A DNA stretch of 17,047 bases from Deltaproteobacteria bacterium (GCA_026388495.1 JAPLJQ010000283.1:1-17047); one strand, 5' to 3'; numbered from the stretch's first letter, positions 6,823 through 14,931 are shown. The notes: generated by a model not told the origin, from the letters alone. A program made the numbers and translations.

Positions 6823-8160
6823 TCAGGTTGCCGACGTCTCAAAAAGAGTCTGCATCTGAAGCTTGGTCTGTTGAAAATCAATTTTTTCATTAATATCCTG
6901 CTTCAGAAAACGATTGATGCGATCAATCATGGCAATGGCATAATCAATCTCGGGATTGCTGCCATGGACATAGGCGCCGATATTTATAAGATCTTCCGCT
7001 TTCCTGTATGACGCAAGAATGTTGACGATTTTTCCCACCATTTGTCTGTGTCCCTCGTCTATAATATCGATCATTACCCGGCTGACGCTTTGCAGCACAT
7101 CAATGGCAGGATAATGATTCCTGTTGGCCAATTCGCGGGTCAGAGAGACATGGCCGTCAAGAATGGATCTTGCCGAATCCGATATGGGTTCATTAAAATC
7201 ATCACCTTCTACAAGAATGGTGTAAAGACCAGTGATGCTTCCACCGGCCTCCAGCTTCCCGGACCGTTCCAGCAATCTTGGCAGGAGACTGAAGACGGAA
7301 GGGGTATAGCCTTTGGTCGCAGGAGGTTCACCTACGGAAAGACCAATCTCCCGTTGTGCCATGGCAAATCTCGTCAAGGAATCAACCATGAGCAATACGT
7401 CTTTCCCCATATCCCGGAAATACTCGGATATGGACGTCGCTACATAAGCGGCCCGCATCCGTATCAGGGGATGCATGTCAGATCCCGCCACCACGACCAC
7501 GGATCTCGCCAATCCTTCCTCGCCAAGATTCTTTTCAAGAAATTCCCGGACCTCTCTCCCCCTTTCACCGATCAGGCCGATAACATTCACATCCGCATTG
7601 GTGTTCCTGGCAATCATTCCGAGGAGAATGCTTTTACCCACACCGGATCCGGCGAAGATGCCCATTCTCTGCCCCTTCCCGCAACACAGGAGGCCATTGA
7701 GCGCCCTGATACCAAGATCCACCGGTTCTGTGATGCGCCCTCTTTTAAGAGGATTGATGGGCTCTGCATAAATAGGATACTCGCCTTCACATTCAATGGG
7801 CCCTTTATTATCAATGGGACTCCCAAGACCGTCAATGACTCTTCCCAACAGGGTTTTTCCCACATTCACACCCGCCTTGCGGCCGAGCGATATGATTTTG
7901 CATCCCGGTCCAAGCCCCTGAATACTTTTCAGAGGCATCAGGAGGACCTTGCCTTTTTTAAACCCAACCACTTCTGCCGGGAGGGGTTTATCCATGCCTC
8001 CCGGGAAAATGCCGCAAAGCTCCCCGATGGAAGCGGCCGGACCGTGCCCTTCCACGACCAGACCAATGATTTCACTCACCTTGCCATGAACCCGAATGGG
8101 GTTTGCCTGATCAAGGCGACGGTGGTATTTCGCAAAGTCAATCATATCGAAACCTGTCAT
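6823..8160 (-). CDS. fliI: Flagellum-specific export ATPase FliI
   Basis: FliI forms the hexameric ATPase at the base of the flagellar type III export gate, resembling F1 beta. The 445-residue length is normal. Walker A is GIFAGSGVGKS (about 167-177) and Walker B is VLLMVD (about 255-260). The family motifs IGERGREVREFLE and SVGEPPATKGYTPSVFSLLP are present, as are RSILDGHVSLTRELA and HYPAIDVLQSVSRVM. ATG 8160 has a weak ribosome-binding site; ATG 8145 (MIDFAKYHRRL) is a plausible alternative that matches the usual N-terminus better. It lies 41 nt after fliH. No fliJ follows; fliL comes next instead. Confidence 0.97.
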   Translation of the reverse strand: MTGFDMIDFAKYHRRLDQANPIRVHGKVSEIIGLVVEGHGPAASIGELCGIFPGGMDKPLPAEVVGFKKGKVLLMPLKSIQGLGPGCKIISLGRKAGVNVGKTLLGRVIDGLGSPIDNKGPIECEGEYPIYAEPINPLKRGRITEPVDLGIRALNGLLCCGKGQRMGIFAGSGVGKSILLGMIARNTNADVNVIGLIGERGREVREFLEKNLGEEGLARSVVVVAGSDMHPLIRMRAAYVATSISEYFRDMGKDVLLMVDSLTRFAMAQREIGLSVGEPPATKGYTPSVFSLLPRLLERSGKLEAGGSITGLYTILVEGDDFNEPISDSARSILDGHVSLTRELANRNHYPAIDVLQSVSRVMIDIIDEGHRQMVGKIVNILASYRKAEDLINIGAYVHGSNPEIDYAIAMIDRINRFLKQDINEKIDFQQTKLQMQTLFETSAT

Positions 8161-8201
8161 ATCCAGACATCATAAGAAAAATCAAGCCTGTCCCCACGCG
8201 A

Positions 8202-8888
8202 TCAGTTGCTGCCTGGTAACGTCATCAATGTTTTTATTTCATTATATTGCTGATCAAGCCTTGCATCCACTTCGCCAAACAACGTTTCGATAATCGCCCC
8301 ACCCCTCAGGACCGCCTCGTCTTCTTCGAAAACGATATTTCTAATACCGTCAAATTTTTGGAGGAAGTCCGATTTAATCTCCATCATATAGCGAAAATCC
8401 TGCGGATGAACCCGAATCTTCATATTCTCCCGGTCAACAATGTTTTTAATCGCCTCCTTGAGAACATTCTGGATGACCTCCCTGTTCGTTGTCACTTCAT
8501 GATGGATGACCTTTTCAGCAATCGCCAGAGACAGTTGAATAATCTGTTCTTCTGCATGCTCGAGGATGTTTTTTTTCAGTTCAGACACGTCTGTCACGAT
8601 ACCGGTCATGGCCTGGAGGGTTTTAATCGCCTCGCTCTTTTGAAGTTCCATCCCTTGCCGGATACCATCCGAAAGCCCTCTGTCATAAGCCTTCTGTTCG
8701 GCCAGCTGGACTTTCTTTTCATACGTCTCTTTCATGCGATCCAGGTCCGATGCCTTCCGAACCCGGATCGACGGTTGTGAGTGATTGACGCCATCCGTGC
8801 TGTGATTCGACCCCGACGGCATATTCTTCGGTGCGCGCAAGAATTTCACGTCATCTGATTTAATAACTCTGCGATCGGATGATTTCAT
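8202..8888 (-). CDS. fliH: Flagellar assembly protein FliH
   Basis: FliH is the regulator and peripheral stalk of the FliI export ATPase. This 228-residue protein begins with an RVIKSDDVKF segment typical of the family. A polar linker and long helical region follow (about 50-125), including KAYDRGLSDGIRQGMELQKSE, whose Gly spacing resembles the GxxxG repeats of FliH. The C-terminal domain has VIHHEVTTNREVIQNVLKEA, then IRVHPQDFRYM and FEEDEAVLRGGAIIET. ATG 8888 has AGGTGA 7 nt upstream. It is the first gene of the fliH-fliI-fliL-kinase-like-DUF2802 operon. fliF and fliG, its usual upstream neighbours, are absent; a PilZ gene is divergent instead. Confidence 0.92.
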   Translation of the reverse strand: MKSSDRRVIKSDDVKFLRAPKNMPSGSNHSTDGVNHSQPSIRVRKASDLDRMKETYEKKVQLAEQKAYDRGLSDGIRQGMELQKSEAIKTLQAMTGIVTDVSELKKNILEHAEEQIIQLSLAIAEKVIHHEVTTNREVIQNVLKEAIKNIVDRENMKIRVHPQDFRYMMEIKSDFLQKFDGIRNIVFEEDEAVLRGGAIIETLFGEVDARLDQQYNEIKTLMTLPGSN

Positions 8889-9028
8889 CTTCTTGTCACC
8901 TGTGCAATCTCATTTCCATATCGTCATGAAGGCCCTGAAAAACTGGTTTTGTGATACGAACCGAAAATTTTTAACAACAGCCCCGAAGCTAAGTCAATAT
9001 CATTTTTCAAATAACTCCCCACGATTAG

Positions 9029-9045
9029 TGCAACGAACATACCAT
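9029..9045 (-). promoter_or_regulatory. Sigma-54-like promoter for the fliH operon
   Basis: On the minus strand the sequence is TGGTATG-TTCG-TTGCA. The consensus is TGGCACG-N4-TTGCA. GG and GC are separated by exactly 10 nt and the -12 half matches fully. Predicted transcription starts near 9018, giving a leader of about 130 nt to fliH. Sigma-54 control of flagellar hook-basal-body genes is common in deltaproteobacteria and fits an export operon. Confidence 0.5.
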
Positions 9046-9132
9046 CATCACCGCTTCCTCCGCCGTGCCTGAAAAGTTTCGACCCATCCCGGTTGAATCA
9101 CCCGACTCGGAGACGGGATGATCATCGTCCCA

Positions 9133-9148
9133 TGGCATCCCTTTTGCA
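9133..9148 (+). promoter_or_regulatory. Sigma-54 promoter for the PilZ gene
   Basis: TGGCAT-CCCTT-TTGCA matches TGGCAC-N5-TTGCA with one change, and the GG and GC are exactly 10 nt apart. Predicted transcription starts near 9160. That places the ATG at 9168 too close to the 5' end and supports ATG 9228, which has AAGGAG and GAAGG upstream, as the true start. Confidence 0.65.
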
Positions 9149-9227
9149 GTTTTATTTTTAAACGATTATGTCGGAGGGCAGCGCTTTCCTCAAGGACGAT
9201 ATTAATTTAAGGAGAAAAGAAGGCAAA

Positions 9228-9770
9228 ATGATCAAATCTACCCCTGCAATAGGCAACAGAAGAGAATATTCCCGTGTGGATGCTTATATACCCTTTGAAT
9301 TTCGTCTCGTACCGCAGGAAGAATGCTCTGTGGTGAGATCACGAATTTCGGGAGAGGTGATGCTGGCCGATTTCAATGTGATGCCCCCTTTGGATCATCA
9401 TCCCCAGATGGAACACCTGATGGTTTTGAATAAAAAACTGGATACCATTATTAAAATGCTGGCGCTCCAGCATGAAGGATTTCATTCACTGCCTTTTAAG
9501 TTCGTCTCGATCAGCGGAAGCGGCATGAAATTTTCGTCCCGGCAATATTTATCATCCGGGGACGTCATTGAAATTAAAATGATACTGACCATGTATCAGC
9601 CTGTGGCGATTTACATCTATGGGAAGGTGATCAGGGTGGAAAGGCAGACCGAAGGTTATTTCATTACCACTCATTTTACCATGATAGATGACAGTATCCA
9701 AAATCATATTGTACGGTTCGTGTTTGAAATGGAAAGGGAGATGCTTCGGGAAAGAAGAAATACGGAATAA
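9228..9770 (+). CDS. PilZ-domain protein (probable c-di-GMP receptor)
   Basis: This 180-residue cytoplasmic protein begins at ATG 9228, chosen for its AAGGAG/GAAGG ribosome-binding sites and the upstream sigma-54 promoter. The frame stays open up to 9168. The RxxxR c-di-GMP-binding motif is present at residues 11-16 (RREYSR). The second motif, normally (D/N)xSxxG, appears at 94-99 as SISGSG, with Ser in place of Asp/Asn. An insert of about 60 residues between the two motifs contains a probable coiled coil (MEHLMVLNKKLDTIIKMLAL), which could mediate oligomerisation. The barrel strands YGKVIRVERQTEGYFITTHF follow. PilZ proteins near flagellar genes often slow motility when c-di-GMP rises; that role is inferred. 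The gene is monocistronic and converges with cheX. Confidence 0.85.
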   Translation: MIKSTPAIGNRREYSRVDAYIPFEFRLVPQEECSVVRSRISGEVMLADFNVMPPLDHHPQMEHLMVLNKKLDTIIKMLALQHEGFHSLPFKFVSISGSGMKFSSRQYLSSGDVIEIKMILTMYQPVAIYIYGKVIRVERQTEGYFITTHFTMIDDSIQNHIVRFVFEMEREMLRERRNTE

Positions 9771-9805
9771 CACGAACTGTTGCGCCATTCATCCGGGAGA
9801 TCTCA

Positions 9806-10282
9806 TCACTTTTCCTGCTTTACTTCACTCAAACAGACATCAACAAAGAAGGGACCATTATCCGTCTCAAAAGGAATGATGATACTGGCGCCCCCCATGA
9901 CATGAAGAATCGCATGGTCCTTACCGGAAACAACCGTCGGAATGGCCGCAACAACGTTATAGCCTTGCGCTTCCAATTTTTTCCTGGCCACTCCCGAAAT
10001 CATATTAGTGATCTCGCCGACGGCATCCCTGACTTCCCCGTTAATCTCACTGTGATTTTCACCCAGCATGTTGGAAACGATTTTAAAGATGCACCGCTCG
10101 CTGAAGCTCAAGGCCAAAGAACCGCGGGCCGATCCCGTCATTCCAATGATTCCGGATACGTCTCCTTTGGCATGATTGCCCTTCTTCAGGTAAGGCTTGC
10201 CCGGCTTCGGTTCCACCATTGCCATTGTCTTCAAAACATCTATCGTCCCCTCCAAAAAGGGATTGATTAGTTTTACATCCAT
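9806..10282 (-). CDS. cheX: CheX-type CheY-P phosphatase
   Basis: This 158-residue protein belongs to the CheC/CheX/FliY phosphatase family, which removes phosphate from CheY-P. The active-site helix is DAVGEITNMISGVARKKL, with catalytic E90 and N93. One such helix per chain is typical of CheX. Other family parts are GIIGMTGSARGSLALSF, LHVMGGASIIIPFE near the C-terminus, and INPFLEGTIDVL at the N-terminus. ATG 10282 has AAAGGA about 6 nt upstream. It lies 25 nt after cheY and is the last gene of the che operon, converging with the PilZ gene with no obvious terminator between. Confidence 0.88.
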   Translation of the reverse strand: MDVKLINPFLEGTIDVLKTMAMVEPKPGKPYLKKGNHAKGDVSGIIGMTGSARGSLALSFSERCIFKIVSNMLGENHSEINGEVRDAVGEITNMISGVARKKLEAQGYNVVAAIPTVVSGKDHAILHVMGGASIIIPFETDNGPFFVDVCLSEVKQEK

Positions 10283-10307
10283 AACCGTTCCTTTCAGGTC
10301 TTATTCT

Positions 10308-10688
10308 TTACACCTTATCAAGTATCTTTTTGATTTTTTCGTTTAACGTTTCCGCCGTAAAGGGCTTGACGATGTAATTGCTGACACCCGCCTTGACTGC
10401 GGCGATCACATTATCCTGCAGGGCCTCTGCAGTAACCATAAGAAATGGTGTCTGCTTCAATTCTTCATCGGCCCTGACTTCCTTAAGCAATTCCAGCCCC
10501 GTCATATTAGGCATATTCCAGTCTGAAACAATCAGATCTACCTTCTGGGATTTCAAGGCCTTCAGGGCAGTTACACCGTCTTCAGCCTCAGCGATGTTTT
10601 CATACCCGACCTGTTTAAGAAGATTTCTGATCACCTTTCGCATGGTCGCAAAGTCATCGACCACTAAGATTTTCATCTGTTTATCCAT
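10308..10688 (-). CDS. cheY: Chemotaxis response regulator CheY
   Basis: This is a single receiver domain of 126 residues, the usual CheY length. It carries phosphate from CheA to the flagellar motor switch. The acidic pair is D11-D12 (LVVDDFATMRKVIRNLL), the phospho-acceptor is D56 in IVSDWNMPNMTGLELL, the switch Thr is in FLMVTAEA, and the conserved Lys is in NYIVKPFTAETL. The match to enteric CheY is unusually close across the WNMPNM and VTAEA segments, so this is probably the motor-binding CheY. AGGAGG precedes ATG 10688. It lies between cheA and cheX. Confidence 0.95.
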   Translation of the reverse strand: MDKQMKILVVDDFATMRKVIRNLLKQVGYENIAEAEDGVTALKALKSQKVDLIVSDWNMPNMTGLELLKEVRADEELKQTPFLMVTAEALQDNVIAAVKAGVSNYIVKPFTAETLNEKIKKILDKV

Positions 10689-10703
10689 GCACTCCTCCTC
10701 GAA

Positions 10704-12893
10704 TTACTTTCCCTCGCCAAGTTCGAACACTCCCTCCGGATCCAGGATAAGCCCGATATGACCGTCTCCCAGAATAGCGCCTCCCGAAACCCCCTTGATA
10801 TGTTTCAGTCCCTCCCCGAGATTCTTGATCACAACCTCAGCCTTACCGAGGATGTTATCGACAAGCAGGCATTTGGCTCGATTTTCACCTTCTACCACAA
10901 CCACAATGGCTTCCCACGGGTTCTTCTTCTCAGGTTCAATACCCAGCAACTCATATAACCTCACCAGCGGCAATAATTGACCCATGACATTGATGGTTTC
11001 CCCCTTGCCGACCACAACGTTATAATTTTCCCTGGCAGGCCGCAAAGCCTGACGAATGGCCAAGGTTGGAATGATATAGACTTCACGGCCCACCTTCACC
11101 ATCATTCCGTCGATAATCGCCAGTGTCAATGGAAAACTTGTGATGAATGTGCTGCCCTTACCTTGTTTACTTTCGATATCGATCTTGCCCCGCAGTTTTT
11201 CCACAGACTGCTTCACCACATCCATGCCCACACCGCGACCGGAAACATCCGTGATTTTCTCAGCGGTCGAGAGACCGGGCAGAAGGATCATCTTGAATAC
11301 GTCCTGATCAGAAAGATCATCCGCAGTGGCGATCAACCCTTTTTTCATGGCTTTATCGACAATTTTCTGTCTGTTCAATCCCCGTCCATCGTCGGAAATC
11401 TCGATCACGATATTCCCCCCGCGATGATAGGCCCGCAGGCTGACCAGTCCTTTCTCGGATTTACCCGCCTTAATCCGATCCTCCGATGTTTCGAGGCCGT
11501 GATCCACGGCATTGCGGACCATGTGGACAAGTGGACTATAGATTTCGTCCACCATGTGCCGGTCAATTTCCGTCTCTTCTCCAGATATTTCGACGTTGAT
11601 GACCTTCCCGGCATTTTTCGACAGATCCCTGATCAGCCTGGACATGCGCTGAAAGGTCTGCCTGATGGGAACCATTCGAAGACTCATGGATGTTCGCTGC
11701 AGACTTGACGTAATCCTGAAAAACTGGGAAATATCCCGCACCAGGTTTTTCCCGGCATTTGCCTGTTGTTTCAGGTCCTGCTGAATCATGGACTGGGTAA
11801 TGACCAGTTCCCCGACCATGTCAATCAAGTCATCCAGCTTACGGGTATCGACCCTCAGGGTGGACGCTTCCGCTGCCTGTTCGGACTGTTTTCTCAGCGC
11901 CTGGGAAACCTGCTTCGGCGAGACCTTCCCTTCTTCAATCAGGGCTTCCCCGATCTTCTTTTCGGGTGCGGCCTTCATCATCTCAAGCGTCTGACTTACA
12001 TCATCCTCCGTAACAAGACCATCGTCGACGAGGATTTCACCCAACTTTCTTTTCGAGGGCAGATCCTCATCTCCATTCTCCGATTTCTTTATCCGTTGAA
12101 TTAAGACTGTCAGGTTGACACTCAGGGGTTTAACTGGCCGGTTTTCGATCTCATCCTTCAGTTGCAGAATCATGGCTTTCAAGGCATCAGCGCCGTCCAG
12201 AATGACATCAATCAGGGAAGGCGTCACGGGCAGTTCCATGTTTCTCGCCTTGTCCAGCAGGTTTTCCAGATTGTGGGCAAGATCGCGTATCTTTTCGAGA
12301 TTCAGAAAGCTGGCCACGCCTTTGATGGAATGAAAGGGTCTGAAGATGGTGTTGATCGTGTCCGTGTTTTTCGGGTTCTGCTCCAGGTTAAGAATATTAA
12401 CCTCTATTTCATCAATATATTCAAGCCCTTCTGTGATGAAATCCTTGACCAGGGACATATCCTGTATTTCTATTTTCTCTTCAGGCGCTTGCGTCTCCGG
12501 TTCCTGAGAAATATTGACGTTCGCATCCCCAGAAATGACGACCCCGGTGACGGACGCAGCCGTTTCAAGAAAGGGTTGAATACTCCCTTTATGTTCACCG
12601 ATGCTATGAAAATTTTGCACAATTTCCTGCATCAGGGCGATGCCCGTCTCAAAAGTATGGAAACCCAACTCTTTGTCCTTCATGGTATCAAGAACAATGC
12701 TTTCCAGCATCTGGTTTAAAACTGCAGCCACACGGGTCAGTGGGGAAATATTGAGAGGTTCCGCTGCGTTGATAATGTTCTCCAGATGATTCATGAATTT
12801 ACCTGAAGAAGGGATGTCAATTTCCCTGTCATCAAGAAAAACCAAATCAGAAGCGAGATCGTCAATCGACTTGATCAATACGCTGAAATCCAT
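10704..12893 (-). CDS. cheA: Chemotaxis histidine kinase CheA with MshEN-like insert
   Basis: CheA is 729 residues. Residues 1-140 form an N-terminal helical extension ending in a Pro/Glu-rich linker. The P1 (HPt) domain spans about 146-250, with phospho-acceptor H188 in RPFHSIKG. Residues 283-336 hold two tandem repeats (KLGEILVDDGLVTEDDV and KIGEALIEEGKVSPKQV), like the MshEN domain of type II secretion ATPases, where the P2 domain would normally be. P3 dimerisation follows at about 345-415 (MVGELVITQSMI). The P4 ATPase domain (about 415-585) has LVHMVRNAVDHGLE, EISDDGRGLN and SGRGVGMDVV. P5 (CheW-like) runs from about 590 to the end. All kinase residues seem intact. It starts 3 nt after the cheB stop, implying coupling. 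No cheW gene is in this window. Confidence 0.96.
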   Translation of the reverse strand: MDFSVLIKSIDDLASDLVFLDDREIDIPSSGKFMNHLENIINAAEPLNISPLTRVAAVLNQMLESIVLDTMKDKELGFHTFETGIALMQEIVQNFHSIGEHKGSIQPFLETAASVTGVVISGDANVNISQEPETQAPEEKIEIQDMSLVKDFITEGLEYIDEIEVNILNLEQNPKNTDTINTIFRPFHSIKGVASFLNLEKIRDLAHNLENLLDKARNMELPVTPSLIDVILDGADALKAMILQLKDEIENRPVKPLSVNLTVLIQRIKKSENGDEDLPSKRKLGEILVDDGLVTEDDVSQTLEMMKAAPEKKIGEALIEEGKVSPKQVSQALRKQSEQAAEASTLRVDTRKLDDLIDMVGELVITQSMIQQDLKQQANAGKNLVRDISQFFRITSSLQRTSMSLRMVPIRQTFQRMSRLIRDLSKNAGKVINVEISGEETEIDRHMVDEIYSPLVHMVRNAVDHGLETSEDRIKAGKSEKGLVSLRAYHRGGNIVIEISDDGRGLNRQKIVDKAMKKGLIATADDLSDQDVFKMILLPGLSTAEKITDVSGRGVGMDVVKQSVEKLRGKIDIESKQGKGSTFITSFPLTLAIIDGMMVKVGREVYIIPTLAIRQALRPARENYNVVVGKGETINVMGQLLPLVRLYELLGIEPEKKNPWEAIVVVVEGENRAKCLLVDNILGKAEVVIKNLGEGLKHIKGVSGGAILGDGHIGLILDPEGVFELGEGK

Positions 12894-12896
12894 AAA

Positions 12897-13922
12897 TTAC
12901 ACCATCCTCATCATTTCCGGTGCGATTCGATCCAGGGGTAATACCTTATCAGCCGCACCCATTTTAATGGCTTCCTTCGGCATTCCAAACACGACGCAGG
13001 ATTGTTCATCCTGGGCAATCGTGCCGGCGCCGGCCGTTTTCATTTCAAGGAGTCCCTCCGCGCCATCGGCTCCCATGCCGGTCAGAATGACGCCGATGGC
13101 ATTGGCGCCCGCATATTTCGCCGTTGATTTGAAAAGAATATCTACAGCGGGACGCTGGTGGTGCACCATTGGGCCGGTCTTCACCTCAACATAATACCTG
13201 GCGCCGCTCCTTCTCAGGATCATGTGAAAATTCCCAGGCGCAATCAACGCCAAACCGGGAACGACAGAATCATTATCCCTGGCTTCCCTTACGGTCATTT
13301 GACAGAGAGAATTCAGGCGATCCGCGAAAGCGGCCGTAAAATTGGCCGGCATATGCTGAACAACGGTAATTCCCGGCGAATTCGCAGGCAGCCTCGTGAG
13401 AACCTGTTTCAGTGCCTCCGTCCCACCCGTGGATGCCCCGATGGCAATGACCTTATGGGATGTCTGGGCGAGCGCTTTCAACGGCGTCGTCTCAACCGCG
13501 GCAGTATCTGAATCTTTCCGGATGATTTGTGCCCGTGATGCGGCCCTGATCTTATCCGCCAACTGCGAACTCATATTCCCGACGGTGTAGGAGGCCCCTG
13601 GTTTGGCGATAACATCCACAGCACCGATCTCCATGGCTTCAAGCGTCAATTTCCCCCCCCTGGGTGTCAAAGAACTTACGATAATGGCAGGCAACGGATA
13701 GTACTTCATCAACTTCCTTAAAAAGGTCAATCCGTCCATCCTGGGCATTTCGATATCCAGAGTAATGACATCCGGATTGAGGGCAACGATCTTGTCTCTG
13801 GCCACGAAGGGATCCGGGGCAGTGCCAACGATCTCAATATCGGGGTATTTTGAAAGTTCCTCCGAAAATATTTTTCTTACAACGGCGGAATCATCAACAA
13901 TCAAAACTCTAATCTTCTTCAA
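12897..13922 (-). CDS. cheB: Protein-glutamate methylesterase CheB
   Basis: CheB removes methyl groups from, and deamidates, chemoreceptors when phosphorylated by CheA. The 341 residues comprise a receiver domain (DD at 10-11, D56 in TLDIEMPRMDG, Lys in VIAKPG), a linker of about 30 residues, and the methylesterase domain. The catalytic triad is S164 (IGASTGGTEA), H190 (VVQHMPANFT) and D286 (GMGADGAEG). The start codon is TTG at 13922, placed 2 nt after the cheD stop codon. No ATG lies nearby that would keep the complete receiver domain, so the rare start is forced. Coupling to cheD is likely. Confidence 0.95.
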   Translation of the reverse strand: MKKIRVLIVDDSAVVRKIFSEELSKYPDIEIVGTAPDPFVARDKIVALNPDVITLDIEMPRMDGLTFLRKLMKYYPLPAIIVSSLTPRGGKLTLEAMEIGAVDVIAKPGASYTVGNMSSQLADKIRAASRAQIIRKDSDTAAVETTPLKALAQTSHKVIAIGASTGGTEALKQVLTRLPANSPGITVVQHMPANFTAAFADRLNSLCQMTVREARDNDSVVPGLALIAPGNFHMILRRSGARYYVEVKTGPMVHHQRPAVDILFKSTAKYAGANAIGVILTGMGADGAEGLLEMKTAGAGTIAQDEQSCVVFGMPKEAIKMGAADKVLPLDRIAPEMMRMV

Positions 13923-13924
13923 GG

Positions 13925-14434
13925 TTACTTCCCTTCATCCACATATGGATACCAATCAGCCTGACGGATAGCATTGACCTTGTAAACAATGGTCTCATTG
14001 CTGCCTGTATTGTAAACGATTTTGCGACCCATGTGTCCTCCCGTATCTTCTGAAGCGACGGCAATATGATGGCGTTTCAAAATCATCCGTGCCATCTGCA
14101 GATTTTCCTGTGCAATTTTCGCGCAATCTGCTGTATCCGATATGGCCCCACCGAATATTTGCGCCCTCAAGTTTTCCTCCAGCGCCCCGTCGTCAAGAAA
14201 CATCTTCACAAGACATCTCACAGCCACATTGCCATATTCGGCGGTTGATTTGCGACTGTCCGCCGTAAGGGGGTAAAGAAAATGAACCATTCCTCCGATC
14301 AGTTTAAGACTATCCCAAAGCGAAACGGCCACACATGAACCAAGAACTGTCCATATCAAAGAGGGTTCATGCCCCACATAGATATGGCCCGGAGGGAGAT
14401 GATAATCAATTAAAGGATGATCTCTTCCGCTCAT
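13925..14434 (-). CDS. cheD: Chemoreceptor glutamine deamidase CheD (intact copy)
   Basis: CheD deamidates selected receptor glutamines and, in CheC systems, regulates the phosphatase. The 169-residue length is normal and the domain is complete. The catalytic cysteine is C34 in TVLGSCVAVSLWD and the histidine is H51 in GGMVHFLYP. Further family segments are TAEYGNVAVRCLV, AQIFGGA and SEDTGGHMGRKIVYN. It lies 29 nt after cheX and just before cheB. The ribosome-binding site is weak. A second, damaged cheD lies upstream in the same operon at 16177-16538; the two are distinct in sequence, so this is not a recent duplication. Confidence 0.93.
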   Translation of the reverse strand: MSGRDHPLIDYHLPPGHIYVGHEPSLIWTVLGSCVAVSLWDSLKLIGGMVHFLYPLTADSRKSTAEYGNVAVRCLVKMFLDDGALEENLRAQIFGGAISDTADCAKIAQENLQMARMILKRHHIAVASEDTGGHMGRKIVYNTGSNETIVYKVNAIRQADWYPYVDEGK

Positions 14435-14463
14435 ATCCGCTCACATCCTCATGGGCGCATCCC

Positions 14464-14931
14464 CTATTGAATATCTCTGGCCGTCATTGAAACCTCCACA
14501 TTGCCGCCTTCCGCAGCAAACATCAGGCGAACTTCGTGGGGTTTTATTTGCCGATCCCTGTGGAGATTTCCGGAAATCATTTCAAACGTCGGAATGGATA
14601 GAAGAAAGACCTTCTCCGGGTCGAGCCTGCGTACAAAGTTCCCGCAGATCATGTTGAGGGATTCTTTTATACAATCCGCCGTAATAGGATCTGTGATTTC
14701 ATCCTCATCAAGACTCAGCATATTTTTTACCATCACCTCCGCAATGCCTTTCGAGAGGAGAACCTCCATCATTCCATTTACCGGGCCGTTGAAGCTTATG
14801 GCAGATTTCATATGGTAAACCACGCCGTCGCCATCACCTCTTAGAGGCTCGGCGAAGACGTAAAACATCTTTTCAAAAACCTCAAAAATCGCCGTCATCA
14901 GCATCTCTTCGATCTTCTTGATATTCTCCAT
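14464..14931 (-). CDS. CheX/CheC-like phosphatase, second copy
   Basis: This 155-residue protein has a phosphatase helix, DCIKESLNMICGNFVRRL, with D86, E90 and N93. These are the same positions as in the cheX at the end of the operon. Outside this helix the two are dissimilar. The N-terminus (MTAIFEVFEKMFYVFAEPL) is more like CheC-family proteins of deltaproteobacteria. It probably acts on the CheY encoded immediately upstream. ATG 14931 lies inside that cheY gene, giving a 50-nt overlap, with GGGG 3 nt upstream; ATG 14904 or 14898 are alternatives that shorten the overlap. Confidence 0.8.
   Translation of the reverse strand: MENIKKIEEMLMTAIFEVFEKMFYVFAEPLRGDGDGVVYHMKSAISFNGPVNGMMEVLLSKGIAEVMVKNMLSLDEDEITDPITADCIKESLNMICGNFVRRLDPEKVFLLSIPTFEMISGNLHRDRQIKPHEVRLMFAAEGGNVEVSMTARDIQ

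Larger units (their letters stand above)
8889..9227. other. Divergent control region between fliH and the PilZ gene
   Basis: This 339-bp non-coding stretch drives transcription both ways. It contains a sigma-54-like promoter on each strand (9029-9045 minus, 9133-9148 plus). Between them, at about 9046-9130, is C-rich sequence where an activator could bind both promoters; no defined activator site was recognised. An ATG at 9168 lies only about 8 nt after the predicted transcript start and has no ribosome-binding site, so it is not used as a start. Confidence 0.5.

Noticed and set aside
7042..8175. 377-codon plus-strand ORF
   Set aside because: It is antisense to fliI, which has all its family motifs; the plus-strand product is Pro/His-rich with no recognisable domain.
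8903..8918. Sigma-54-like TGGAAA-TGAGA-TTGCA on the minus strand just before fliH
   Set aside because: Geometry is right, but transcription would begin inside the fliH ribosome-binding site, leaving about 5 nt of leader; the copy at 9029-9045 is better placed.
9168..9227. Upstream in-frame ATG extending the PilZ protein by 20 residues
   Set aside because: No ribosome-binding site and only about 8 nt after the predicted transcript start.
10977..11708. 243-codon plus-strand ORF
   Set aside because: It lies opposite the conserved ATPase domain of cheA and is a mirror of that coding sequence.
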